A stretch of 64,000 nt of DNA from CAKRPJ01 sp934376955. Its GTDB lineage: Bacteria; Bacillota; Clostridia; Lachnospirales; Lachnospiraceae. Of this stretch, positions 41,304 to 50,286 are shown one piece after another. Position 1 is the stretch's first letter, and every line of letters starts with the position of its first letter. The notes beneath the pieces are model-generated. The model did not search any database, was not told where the DNA came from, and saw nothing but the letters and a program-made list of their open reading frames with translations. The position numbers and the translations under genes were made by a program. The stretch is taken from NCBI GenBank assembly GCA_934376955.1, contig CAKRPJ010000004.1, forward strand, positions 49,546-113,545, read 5' to 3'.

Positions 41304-43553
41304 ATGGAAAAGAAAGAGATCGAGATCCTGGCTCCGGCCGGATCCTATGAGAGTATGGTGGCAGCCGTAAATGCGGGAGCAGATGCAGTCTATATCGGAG
41401 GCAGCCGCTTCGGGGCAAGGGCGTATGCCAATAATCTGGATGAAGAAGCGATGATAAAGGCGATCCGCTTCGTCCACCTTCACGGATGTAAAATTTACAT
41501 GACAGTCAATACCCTGGTAAAGGAAAAAGAGCTTCCGGAGCTTTTGGGGTATCTGAAGCCATATTATGAGGCGGGGCTGGATGCAGTGCTCGTTCAGGAT
41601 CTGGGAGTGTTTTCCTATATCCATGAACATTTCCCGAAGCTTCCGCTTCATATCAGCACGCAGATGACGGTAACGGGTAAATACAGTGCAGAAGCATTGA
41701 AGGAGATGGGGGCAGTCCGGGTGGTCCCGGCCCGTGAGCTGTCTCTTAAGGAGATCAGAGAGATCCGACAGGCAACGGGAATGGAGGTCGAAACCTTCGT
41801 CCACGGAGCTCTCTGTTATTGCTACTCCGGCCAGTGCCTGTTTTCCAGCCTCATCGGAGGAAGGAGCGGAAACCGAGGCAGATGCGCTCAGACCTGCCGA
41901 CTTCCCTTTGACGTTTTGCGGGATGGAAAATATTTAAATCGAAAAGATGAAAAATATGTGCTTAGCCTTAAGGATCTTTGCTCACTCGATATTCTTCCCG
42001 ATATTTTAGACGCAGGAGTCTGCTCTCTTAAGATCGAGGGCAGAATGAAAAGCCCCAGATATACGGCAGGCGTCGTAAGCATTTACCGCAAATATGTGGA
42101 TCGATATCTGGAATATGGCCGGGACGGTTATTATGTGGAAGCAGCCGATCGAAGAACGCTTTTGGAATTGTTTGACCGCGGCGGACAATCGGAGGGCTAT
42201 TATAAGATCCATAACGGCCGCGACATGGTGGTGCTAAAGGAAAAACCTGCCTTTAAGGAAACGGATCAGGAGCTGTTTTCTTTCCTTGACAAGACGTATG
42301 TAGAATCAGTAAAGAAGGTCCGCGTCAGGGGACGGGCCTATCTGGAGGTAGGAAAACCGGCAAGGCTGGAAGCGGAAATGATCGCGGAAGGAAGAAAAGC
42401 GGATGCCGGAAACGCTATTATCTGCAGGTGTGAAGGCGACATCCCGGAGGAAGCAAAAAATGCGCCCATGGATGAGGAGCGGATCAGAAAGCAGCTTATG
42501 AAGACGGGAGATTCTCCGTTTGAATTTGAAAAGCTGGACGTATTGATAAGGGGAAATGTTTTTATACCGATTCAGTCATTAAACCGGCTCCGCAGAAGTG
42601 TCCTTGAGGAGTTAGAGAAAAGGTCAGCGGAAAAATATTATAGGGATCCGGCCGAGATCGTTTTGGAACAGGGAGATACTGCGAAGGCTGTCGCTCCAAT
42701 AGATATTAAGGAAGAAGCGATGGAGTTTACAGCACTTGTAAACAGCCACGATCAGCTTACGGAAACGATTTCCTTTATGAAGGATAAAAAGAAAGGAATG
42801 CCTACGAGACGCTTTGGGATCTATATCGCCTCAGAAGAATTTAAAGCGGAGCTTTACCGGGAGATCGTAACAGCATGTCACGAAGCCGGGATCTTTTGCT
42901 ATCTTATGATGCCAAGGATCTTTAGGACGGAGGCAGAAAACTATTTTAAGAAGAATATAGAGCTGCTTCGTCAGGCCGGATTTGATGCCGTCGGAGTTCC
43001 GTCTATGGAGGAGCCGGGATTTTTGAAGGAACAGTATCCGGATATCCGTCAGTATTTCGATTTCGGTATGTATACCTTCAATCATCTTGCCCAAAACGCC
43101 ATGAGGGGATACGGTGCCGACAGAACCACGATCCCGGTGGAATTAAATGCGAGGGAGATCGAGGAGGCCGGACTGAAGGGAGAGCTGATCGTTTACGGAT
43201 ATCTGCCCATGATGGTCTCTGCCCAGTGCATCAGAAGGACGGAGGAGGGCTGCTCGGGGAAACCGGAGCTTTTATACTTAAAGGACAGAAAGGGAAAGAG
43301 CTTCCCGGTCAGAAACCAGTGCAGATTTTGCTATAATACGATCTATAATGAGAGCCCCCTCTCCCTGAAGGGCCTTTCGCAGGAAATTAAAAAAATATCC
43401 CCATCGGCACTGCGGCTTAATTTTACCATCGAATCCGGGAAAGAGACCGGAAGGATTCTCAGAGCCTTTTATGAGGAATTTGCAGAGGGGAAAAATACGG
43501 AACCGCCGACCGGTAATTTCACACGCGGTCACTTTAAGCGGGGAGTTGAGTAG
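41304..43553 (+). CDS. U32 family protein with DUF3656-like region (RNA hydroxylation type)
   Basis: 749 aa. The U32 signature is present: ETFVHGALCYCYSGQC, then GGRSGNRGRCAQTCR with the conserved cysteines that ligate an iron-sulfur cluster. N-terminus EILAPAGSYESMVAAVNAGADAVYIGG is diagnostic. Although listed as peptidases, studied members (RlhA, TrhP) hydroxylate 23S rRNA C2501 or tRNA U34 using prephenate. The long form with a central insert resembles RlhA in length. Two further clusters of cysteines lie near the C-terminus (CIRRTEEGC, CRFC). Part of the ruvAB-zapA operon. Confidence 0.88.
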   Translation: MEKKEIEILAPAGSYESMVAAVNAGADAVYIGGSRFGARAYANNLDEEAMIKAIRFVHLHGCKIYMTVNTLVKEKELPELLGYLKPYYEAGLDAVLVQDLGVFSYIHEHFPKLPLHISTQMTVTGKYSAEALKEMGAVRVVPARELSLKEIREIRQATGMEVETFVHGALCYCYSGQCLFSSLIGGRSGNRGRCAQTCRLPFDVLRDGKYLNRKDEKYVLSLKDLCSLDILPDILDAGVCSLKIEGRMKSPRYTAGVVSIYRKYVDRYLEYGRDGYYVEAADRRTLLELFDRGGQSEGYYKIHNGRDMVVLKEKPAFKETDQELFSFLDKTYVESVKKVRVRGRAYLEVGKPARLEAEMIAEGRKADAGNAIICRCEGDIPEEAKNAPMDEERIRKQLMKTGDSPFEFEKLDVLIRGNVFIPIQSLNRLRRSVLEELEKRSAEKYYRDPAEIVLEQGDTAKAVAPIDIKEEAMEFTALVNSHDQLTETISFMKDKKKGMPTRRFGIYIASEEFKAELYREIVTACHEAGIFCYLMMPRIFRTEAENYFKKNIELLRQAGFDAVGVPSMEEPGFLKEQYPDIRQYFDFGMYTFNHLAQNAMRGYGADRTTIPVELNAREIEEAGLKGELIVYGYLPMMVSAQCIRRTEEGCSGKPELLYLKDRKGKSFPVRNQCRFCYNTIYNESPLSLKGLSQEIKKISPSALRLNFTIESGKETGRILRAFYEEFAEGKNTEPPTGNFTRGHFKRGVE

Positions 43554-43561
43554 GTGAGAAT

Positions 43562-44905
43562 GTGACAAATCTGGTTGTTGAAGTATCCAGATATCTGCTG
43601 ATCCTTTTGATCGCGATATATACGTATTATAATTTCAGCTTTTTTTCACACAAGGAGGAGAGGGCAAAGATGCGGGCATGCAGACGCCAGCTGATCTGCA
43701 TGTTTATGATACATTTCCTTGCCTTCCTTTCGATCTATGTCCATACAGAGCGATTGGAGCTGGTGCTGTTTTATGGTATCCAGGCAGCCTTCTTTTTTGT
43801 GTATATCCTCCTGTACCGTTTCTTTTACAGAAATGTGTCCCGGATCCTTCTGAATAATACCTGCATGCTTTTGTGTGTGGGCTTTGTGATGCTGACACGG
43901 CTGAACCCGGAGCGGGCCATGAGACAGTTTGTGATCGTAGCAGCCTCGGCGGCTGTTACGTTTGTGATCCCGTATATCATCGACCGAGTATGGCAGCTTG
44001 TGGAGATCCCGTGGATATACGGCAGTCTGGGTCTTTTGCTGCTTCTCATCGTCTGTGTCGCGGGAAATACCTCCTATGGTGCACAGCTTTCCCTGACTGT
44101 CGGAAGCTTTTCCGTGCAGCCATCGGAGTTTGTAAAGATCAGCTTCGTCTTTTTTGTTTCGGCAATGTTTTATCGTTCTACGGAATTTAAGACGGTGGCG
44201 GTCACAACTGCGGCGGCAGCGGCCCATGTCCTGATCCTTGTGCTTTCCAAGGATCTCGGCGGAGCCCTGATCTTTTTCGTATCTTACCTGACGATGCTGT
44301 TTATCGCCACATCAAACTGGCTGTATCTGGGCAGCGGGGCGCTGGGAGGTGCAGCGGCCTCTGTGGCGGCATATCATCTGTTTTCCCATGTGCAGAGGCG
44401 GGTAAAGGCATGGCGGGATCCGTGGGCCGATGTGGATAATACCGGCTATCAGATCGCACAGGCTCTGTTCGCAGTAGGCACCGGCGGATTTTTCGGTATG
44501 GGCTTATATCAGGGGATGCCGGAAAAGATCCCCGTAGTGGAAAAGGACTTTATTTTTGCTGCAATCTCAGAGGAGCTTGGGGGGATATTCGGAGTCTGCT
44601 TGATCCTTATCTGTCTCGGCTGCTTTCTCCAGTTCATGCTGATCGCCGTAAATATGCAGGCAATGTTTTATAAGCTGATCGCCTTCGGGCTCGGTATCGT
44701 CTATATCACACAGGTTTTCCTTGCAGTGGGCGGTGTGATCAAGTTCATTCCCTCCACAGGAGTCACGCTTCCCTTTATCAGCTACGGCGGAAGCTCGATG
44801 GTGTCGACCTTCCTGCTGTTTCAGATCGTTCAGGGACTTTATATTTTAAAGCGCAATGAGGAGGATGAAGATGAAGAAGAACAGGCCGAATCCGAAAGCA
44901 AATAA
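43562..44905 (+). CDS. FtsW/RodA/SpoVE family glycosyltransferase (SEDS)
   Basis: 447 aa, GTG start 9 bp after the U32 stop, with GGTGAG upstream. About ten membrane helices. SEDS family motifs include the conserved Glu region VQPSEFVKISFVFF, the loop YQIAQALFAVGTGGFFG, and STGVTLPFISYGGSSM near the C-terminus. SEDS proteins polymerise lipid II with a partner class B PBP, which is encoded immediately downstream and overlaps this gene. The C-terminus is very acidic (EEDEDEEEQAESESK), an effect of the overlapping ribosome binding site of the next gene. Confidence 0.92.
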   Translation: MTNLVVEVSRYLLILLIAIYTYYNFSFFSHKEERAKMRACRRQLICMFMIHFLAFLSIYVHTERLELVLFYGIQAAFFFVYILLYRFFYRNVSRILLNNTCMLLCVGFVMLTRLNPERAMRQFVIVAASAAVTFVIPYIIDRVWQLVEIPWIYGSLGLLLLLIVCVAGNTSYGAQLSLTVGSFSVQPSEFVKISFVFFVSAMFYRSTEFKTVAVTTAAAAAHVLILVLSKDLGGALIFFVSYLTMLFIATSNWLYLGSGALGGAAASVAAYHLFSHVQRRVKAWRDPWADVDNTGYQIAQALFAVGTGGFFGMGLYQGMPEKIPVVEKDFIFAAISEELGGIFGVCLILICLGCFLQFMLIAVNMQAMFYKLIAFGLGIVYITQVFLAVGGVIKFIPSTGVTLPFISYGGSSMVSTFLLFQIVQGLYILKRNEEDEDEEEQAESESK

Positions 44906-46307
44906 AAGTATTCTAATGTTTTCCTGCGGTGTTGCAGGGCTGTTTCTCGGGATTTGTATCTATTTGGGCCATTTTCTTGCCATGGACAGTGAAGCCGTGA
45001 TCAACAATCCCTATAATGCGAGACTGAACCGCTTTGCGGAAAAAACGGTCCGCGGAAAGCTCCTCTCCGATCAGGGAGATGTGCTGGCGGAAACCATCGT
45101 AAGTGATAACGGTACAGAGACAAGAAGCTATCCCTACAAGGATCTTTTTGCCCATGTGGTCGGCTATTCTACGGTGGGAAAGACAGGACTGGAATCGATA
45201 GCTAATTTTTATCTTCTGAGCAGTCATGAACCATTAAATGAAAAAGTCATGAACGAAATGTCCGGGAAAAAGAACACGGGCGACAATGTCATAACCACAT
45301 TGAATACGGAGCTTCAGAAAGCGGCCTCCGAGGCCTTGGGAAAAAGAAATGGTGCAGTGATCGCTATGGAGCCGTCCACCGGAAAGATACTGGCTATGGT
45401 ATCAAAACCCGGCTTTGATCCGAACACGGTGGCAGACCAGTGGGACAGCCTTGTGCAGGGAGACAGCAAAGAGGCCCGTCTGGTAAACCGCGCAACGCAA
45501 GGGCTCTATGCACCGGGCTCTACCTTTAAGATTATAACGGCACTCCAGTATATGAGAGAACACCCCGGAAGCTACCGGGATCACACATATTCCTGCAGCG
45601 GTGTTTTTGAGTATGATAACGAGAAGATCCAATGTTATCACAAAACAGCCCACGGAGAAGAAAACTTTATTCAGGCCTTTGCCAATTCCTGTAACGGAGC
45701 CTTTGCCTCTTTGGGGCTTTCAATGGATCTTAACGGACTTAAGAATCTGTCGGAGCAGCTTTTATTCAACAGGGAGCAGCCGCTTTCGCTGCCGTATAAT
45801 AAAAGCTCATTTACCATGAAGGCAGATGCCAAACCATGGGAGATCATGCAGACGGCGATCGGACAGGGAAACACCCTGATGACCCCTATGCATAATCTGA
45901 TGCTTATGTCCGCCATCGCCAATGACGGAGTGCTGATGAAGCCGTATCTGATCGATCATGTGGAGAATGACGATGGCAAGACCGTAAAACGGTTCAAGCC
46001 GTCTGCCGGCGGAGAATTGATGGTTCCCAACGAGGCCAATGCCTTAAAAGAGCTTTTGGTTCAGGTCGTTGAGAGCGGCACCGGCTCAGCATTAAAGACA
46101 GACGCATATCAGGCTGCCGGTAAGACCGGATCGGCAGAATTTGAGAAGGGAAAAGAAACACACGCATGGTTTGTGGGCTTTGCTCCCCTTGAGGATCCAA
46201 AGATCGCTGTCTGTGTGATCGTAGAGGAAGGAGGCTCCGGCGGAAAAACGGCGGCTCCGATCGGCAGAAAGCTTTTCGATATCTGGATCACCGGTTCTGA
46301 AAAGTAA
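44871..46307 (+). CDS. Class B penicillin-binding protein (transpeptidase), PbpA-like
   Basis: 478 aa from ATG 44871, with AGGAGG (44859-44864) six bases upstream inside the FtsW gene. One N-terminal membrane anchor, a dimerisation/pedestal domain, then the transpeptidase: S217-x-x-K220 (GSTFKII), S273-x-N275 (SCN) and K418-T-G (KTGSAE). It is short, with no PASTA domains, like PbpA proteins paired with RodA in actinobacteria. With the SEDS gene it forms a complete peptidoglycan polymerase-crosslinker pair outside the main division cluster; elongation, division or sporulation role cannot be decided. Confidence 0.92.
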   Translation: MKKNRPNPKANKSILMFSCGVAGLFLGICIYLGHFLAMDSEAVINNPYNARLNRFAEKTVRGKLLSDQGDVLAETIVSDNGTETRSYPYKDLFAHVVGYSTVGKTGLESIANFYLLSSHEPLNEKVMNEMSGKKNTGDNVITTLNTELQKAASEALGKRNGAVIAMEPSTGKILAMVSKPGFDPNTVADQWDSLVQGDSKEARLVNRATQGLYAPGSTFKIITALQYMREHPGSYRDHTYSCSGVFEYDNEKIQCYHKTAHGEENFIQAFANSCNGAFASLGLSMDLNGLKNLSEQLLFNREQPLSLPYNKSSFTMKADAKPWEIMQTAIGQGNTLMTPMHNLMLMSAIANDGVLMKPYLIDHVENDDGKTVKRFKPSAGGELMVPNEANALKELLVQVVESGTGSALKTDAYQAAGKTGSAEFEKGKETHAWFVGFAPLEDPKIAVCVIVEEGGSGGKTAAPIGRKLFDIWITGSEK

Positions 46308-46439
46308 TAATTTTGTAAAGGGAGAAAAAAGTATTCTCTTTTTGGGCCGAGAGTGTTAATATAATAACTGACATAAAGAAACCGCTGCAGACCGGATAAC
46401 AGCTCCGGCTCCTGCCGGTGAAAGAAAGGATGAAGCTAT

Positions 46440-47459
46440 ATGAGAATTCTCGTGACAGGAGGTGCCGGTTATATCGGCAGTCACACATGTCTTGAGCTTT
46501 TAAATCAGGGACATGAGGTCGTTGTCTTTGATAATCTCAGCAACTCATGTGAAGAAGCTTTGAACAGAGTGAAAAAGCTGACCGGAAAGGATCTGACTTT
46601 TTATCAGGCAGATATGCTGGATCGGGACGCTCTGGAAAATATTTTCAACAAGGAAAAGATCGACGCAGTTATTCATTTCGCAGGCTTAAAGGCAGTCGGC
46701 GAGTCTGTTGCAAAGCCGCTGGAATATTACTATAACAACATTACCGGCACTCTGATCCTTTGCGATGTAATGAGAAAGCATGGCGTGAAAAAGATCATTT
46801 TCAGTTCTTCCGCCACGGTTTACGGCGATCCGGCCTTTGTTCCGATCACAGAGGAATGCCCGAAGGGTCAGTGTACGAACCCCTACGGTCAGACAAAGAG
46901 CATGCTGGAGCAGATCCTTACCGATATCCAGAAGGCTGACCCGGAGTGGAGCGTGATCCTTTTACGCTACTTTAACCCGGTAGGTGCCCACGAGAGCGGT
47001 ATGATCGGTGAGGACCCGGCAGGTATCCCGAATAACCTGACCCCGTATATCACACAGGTAGCAGTCGGCAAGCTGAAGGAGGTCGGTGTATTCGGCAACG
47101 ATTACGATACGCCGGACGGAACCGGTGTCCGCGACTATATCCATGTGATGGATCTGGCAGAAGGACATGTGAAGGCATTAAAGAAATTTGAAGACAAGCC
47201 GGCTGTCTATATCTACAATCTGGGTACGGGACAGGGATACAGTGTGCTCGACATGATCCATGCCTTCTCAAAGGCAGTAGGAAAGGATATTCCTTATGTG
47301 ATCAAACCGAGACGTCCCGGCGATATCGCTACCTGCTATGCGGATCCGACAAAGGCAAAGAAAGAGCTTGGCTGGGAGGCTAAGAGAGGTATTGATGAGA
47401 TGTGTGCGGATGGCTGGAGATGGCAGTCCAAAAATCCGAATGGCTATAGAACAAAATAA
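46440..47459 (+). CDS. galE: UDP-glucose 4-epimerase
   Basis: 339 aa. NAD-binding GGAGYIGSH at the N-terminus, SSSATVYG and the catalytic YxxxK in NPYGQTKSMLE, RYFNPVGAH and the C-terminal RPGDIATCYADPTKA are all GalE hallmarks. It interconverts UDP-glucose and UDP-galactose for galactose use and surface polysaccharide synthesis. AAAGGATG precedes the ATG. No galactose catabolic genes are adjacent, which favours a housekeeping or polysaccharide role. Confidence 0.96.
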   Translation: MRILVTGGAGYIGSHTCLELLNQGHEVVVFDNLSNSCEEALNRVKKLTGKDLTFYQADMLDRDALENIFNKEKIDAVIHFAGLKAVGESVAKPLEYYYNNITGTLILCDVMRKHGVKKIIFSSSATVYGDPAFVPITEECPKGQCTNPYGQTKSMLEQILTDIQKADPEWSVILLRYFNPVGAHESGMIGEDPAGIPNNLTPYITQVAVGKLKEVGVFGNDYDTPDGTGVRDYIHVMDLAEGHVKALKKFEDKPAVYIYNLGTGQGYSVLDMIHAFSKAVGKDIPYVIKPRRPGDIATCYADPTKAKKELGWEAKRGIDEMCADGWRWQSKNPNGYRTK

Positions 47460-47509
47460 GAAACTTACCAAACAGTTAGCAAAATAATTAAGCGGGGGGA
47501 GCTTATAAG

Positions 47510-49486
47510 ATGAAAAAAATAGACATCAAAGATTTCATGAATTACCATTATCCGACAGGGATGACAGCAGCACCGGACGGAAAACACGGGGTATTTGCGG
47601 TTTTAGATCCGAATGAGGATGAGAACTGCTATCGTTCCGGCCTGTGGCTCATCGATCTTCCGGAAGGAAATTACAGACCTCTGACCGGAGGAAAAGCTGA
47701 GAGAGCCTTTGCATGGCTTGATTCAGATACCGTTCTTTTTATTTCAAACAGAGAGAAGGAGTATCAGGAAAAGGTTAAAAACGGAGAGGACTGGACCTGC
47801 TTTTACACGATCAATATCCATGGCGGTGAGGCAGAGTTTGCCTTTGCAGTACCCTATGCAGTGACAAAAATGGCAGCGGTCAAAGATAAGATCGTCTTCT
47901 GCGTTAATTACGACTATAATAAGCCTGAATTCTTCCGTATGGACGAGGACAAAAAGAAGGAAGCCCTTAAGCTCTGGGAAGAAGAAAAGGATTATGAAGT
48001 CTTTGATGAGCTTCCGTTCTGGGAAAACGGGCCGGGTATCGTAAATAAAAAGAGGATCCGTCTTGCCGTATATGACAGAGCCTCCAAAAATGTGACATTC
48101 GTAAGCCCGGATCGTGAGACCGTGGAAAACTTCTGGATCGAGGGAGAGGATATCCTTTATACCGGAAATCTCTTTGAGAATATGCGAAGCAGCAAGCCGG
48201 CACTCTACCTTGTTGATCTTACAACCTGTAAGAGAAAAGAGCTTCTTGCCCAGGAAACAATGCGGATCGACTTTGCTTGCCGGATCAAGGGGAACGTATA
48301 TGTGCTCGGTTCTGACATGAAGGAATACGGTCTGAATGAGAATGCAAAGCTGTTCTTAGTGGAAAATAACACCGTCAAAGAGATCGCAGACCATGATGTG
48401 GCTGCCCACAACTCAATTTGCAGCGACTGTAAGTTTGCAGATGGAGCAGGCATCATCCATGATGACGAGAAGATCTATCTGATCGCGACCTTCCGTAAGC
48501 AGAGTGTGATCTGCAGTCTGGATACAGAAGGTAACCTCACGGTTCTCAATGACAGACAGGGCAGTGTCCACACCCTCGATAAATTTGGCGATGTTCTGTA
48601 TTTTACCGGTGCAAGAGATCTGGGACTTACCGAGGTCTATGCTCTGGAAAATGGAAAGGAAAGAAAGCTCACAGCACTGAATGACGCAATTTTAGCTGAG
48701 AGAAATGTTTGCCGGATCGAGGAATTTACGTATACATATAAAGACGTAGAGCTTGACGGATATGTGCTTAAGCCGGTGGACTTTGACCCGAATAAGAAAT
48801 ATCCGGGAATCCTTACCGTACACGGCGGCCCAAGAGCAACCTTCGGATCCGTGTACTTCCATGAGAATCAGGCATTTGCCAATGCCGGATACTTTGTATT
48901 CTATACGAATCCGGTCGGAAGTGAGGGCCGCGGAAATGCCTTCGCAGATCTGTCCGGAAGATACGGAACGATCGATTACGAAGACTTAATGGCATTCACA
49001 GACGAGGTGCTTAAAAGATATCCGCAGATCGATGAGAAGCGTCTGGGCTTTATGGGCGGAAGCTACGGCGGATTTATGGCTAACTGGGTGATCGGCCACA
49101 CCGACCGCTTTGCCGCTGCCGCTTCCCAGAGAAGTATCTCCAACTGGATCTCCCTCAGTATGACAACAGATATCGGCTACAGCTTTGATTTACAGGAAAC
49201 AGCTGCAGATCCGTGGACGGCTCCGGATAAAATGTGGACCTGTTCTCCGCTCAAATATGCAAACAATGCAAAGACCCCGACCCTCTTTATCCAGTCGGAT
49301 CAGGATTACCGCTGCTACATGGCAGACGCACTCCAGATGTTCTCTGCGCTCAGATACTTTGGCGTGGAAACAAGAATGTGCCTGTTCCATGGTGAGAACC
49401 ATGAGTTATCCAGAAGCGGAAAGCCGAAGCACAGAGTACGCCGCCTGAAAGAAATGATGGACTGGTTTGAAAAGTACCTGAAATAA
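47510..49486 (+). CDS. S9 family peptidase (acylaminoacyl-/dipeptidyl-peptidase type)
   Basis: 658 aa. An N-terminal beta-propeller-like region (~1-400) is followed by an alpha/beta-hydrolase domain with the triad S518 (GGSYGGFMAN), D597 (SDQDYR) and H631 (GENHEL). The GGPRATFG loop and NPVGSEGRG match the YuxL/S9C group. No signal peptide, so it acts on peptides in the cytoplasm, consistent with the peptide importers elsewhere in the window. GGGGGGAG lies 8 bases before the ATG, 50 bp after galE, with which it may be co-transcribed. Confidence 0.92.
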   Translation: MKKIDIKDFMNYHYPTGMTAAPDGKHGVFAVLDPNEDENCYRSGLWLIDLPEGNYRPLTGGKAERAFAWLDSDTVLFISNREKEYQEKVKNGEDWTCFYTINIHGGEAEFAFAVPYAVTKMAAVKDKIVFCVNYDYNKPEFFRMDEDKKKEALKLWEEEKDYEVFDELPFWENGPGIVNKKRIRLAVYDRASKNVTFVSPDRETVENFWIEGEDILYTGNLFENMRSSKPALYLVDLTTCKRKELLAQETMRIDFACRIKGNVYVLGSDMKEYGLNENAKLFLVENNTVKEIADHDVAAHNSICSDCKFADGAGIIHDDEKIYLIATFRKQSVICSLDTEGNLTVLNDRQGSVHTLDKFGDVLYFTGARDLGLTEVYALENGKERKLTALNDAILAERNVCRIEEFTYTYKDVELDGYVLKPVDFDPNKKYPGILTVHGGPRATFGSVYFHENQAFANAGYFVFYTNPVGSEGRGNAFADLSGRYGTIDYEDLMAFTDEVLKRYPQIDEKRLGFMGGSYGGFMANWVIGHTDRFAAAASQRSISNWISLSMTTDIGYSFDLQETAADPWTAPDKMWTCSPLKYANNAKTPTLFIQSDQDYRCYMADALQMFSALRYFGVETRMCLFHGENHELSRSGKPKHRVRRLKEMMDWFEKYLK

Positions 49487-49544
49487 CCGAAAGCGGAAGC
49501 TTCAACAGGAAAAGCGGTGCAGTCCCCGGCGAGGAAAACTATAG

Positions 49545-49573
49545 TTGCAAAACTTTATAAAAAGAAGTATACT
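49545..49573 (+). promoter_or_regulatory. Promoter of the NUDIX gene
   Basis: TTGCAA (49545-49550), 17 bp spacer, TATACT (49568-49573), about 72 bp before the start. Confidence 0.65.
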
Positions 49574-49644
49574 ATTTCCAGCGTACAAAACACACCACAA
49601 AGGCGGATCCATTCGATCCGGTCTTTGGATCAGGAGGAATTGCA

Positions 49645-50097
49645 ATGATAGAAGCAACGAGCTGTGGCGGTGTGGTTATATTTCGAGGTAAAATTCTGGT
49701 ACTTTATAAGAATTACAAGAACAAGTACGAAGGATGGGTTTTGCCGAAGGGAACTGTGGAACCGGGCGAAGAATATAAGGAGACCGCCCTGCGGGAGGTA
49801 AAGGAGGAAACCGGTGTATCCGCATCGATCATCAAGTATATCGGAAAAAGCCAGTATTCCTTTAACACTCCTCAGGACACGGTCGAGAAAGATGTTCACT
49901 GGTATCTGATGATGGCAGACAGTTATTACAGTAAACCGCAGCGGGAGGAATATTTTGTCGATTCCGGATATTATAAGTTTTATGAAGCTTATCATCTTCT
50001 GAAATTCTCAAATGAAAAACAGATCCTGGAAAAGGCTTACAATGAATATCTGGACCTGAAGCGAAGCAACCTCTGGGGCAGCCACAAATATTTCTGA
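49645..50097 (+). CDS. NUDIX hydrolase
   Basis: 150 aa. The NUDIX box is complete (GTVEPGEEYKETALREVKEE, residues ~37-56). The preceding WVLPKG and the small size resemble diadenosine polyphosphate or nucleotide-cleaning hydrolases (Ap4A/MutT-like). Residues ~85-120 are Tyr-rich. Monocistronic with its own promoter and terminator; AGGAGG precedes the ATG. Substrate not assignable from sequence. Confidence 0.88.
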   Translation: MIEATSCGGVVIFRGKILVLYKNYKNKYEGWVLPKGTVEPGEEYKETALREVKEETGVSASIIKYIGKSQYSFNTPQDTVEKDVHWYLMMADSYYSKPQREEYFVDSGYYKFYEAYHLLKFSNEKQILEKAYNEYLDLKRSNLWGSHKYF

Positions 50098-50117
50098 CAA
50101 ATGAATGACTACGATTA

Positions 50118-50143
50118 AAAACCCTTGGAAACAAGGGTTTTTA
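50118..50143 (+). terminator. Rho-independent terminator of the NUDIX gene
   Basis: AAACCCTTG (50119-50127), loop GAAA, CAAGGGTTT (50132-50140), then TT and a T-rich tail. Confidence 0.85.
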
Positions 50144-50209
50144 GTTTGCAAAAAAACCCGAAAAAACTTTAGCACGTTGAATTTAATCGAATTTAAAGTT
50201 ATATAAGAT

Positions 50210-50238
50210 TGACGCATGTAAGTTTTTGTAGTACAATC
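50210..50238 (+). promoter_or_regulatory. Promoter of the TrpXYZ-like importer
   Basis: TTGACG (50210-50215), 17 bp spacer, TACAAT (50233-50238). GTTCG-CAA-CGAAC (50245-50257) forms a short palindrome at the predicted start point. No T-box or TRAP-like leader was found. Confidence 0.7.
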
Positions 50239-50286
50239 TAGCTGTTCGCAACGAACGAATACCTAGTACAGAGGAGAATTCAGATT

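Noticed and set aside
41013..41804. 263-codon minus-strand frame
   Set aside because: Antisense to zapA and the U32 gene; Cys/Leu/His-rich and without a start site.
50144..50286. T-box or tryptophan leader before the TrpX-like gene
   Set aside because: No T-box sequence (AGGGTGGNACCGCG-like) or specifier loop is present; only a promoter and a short palindrome.
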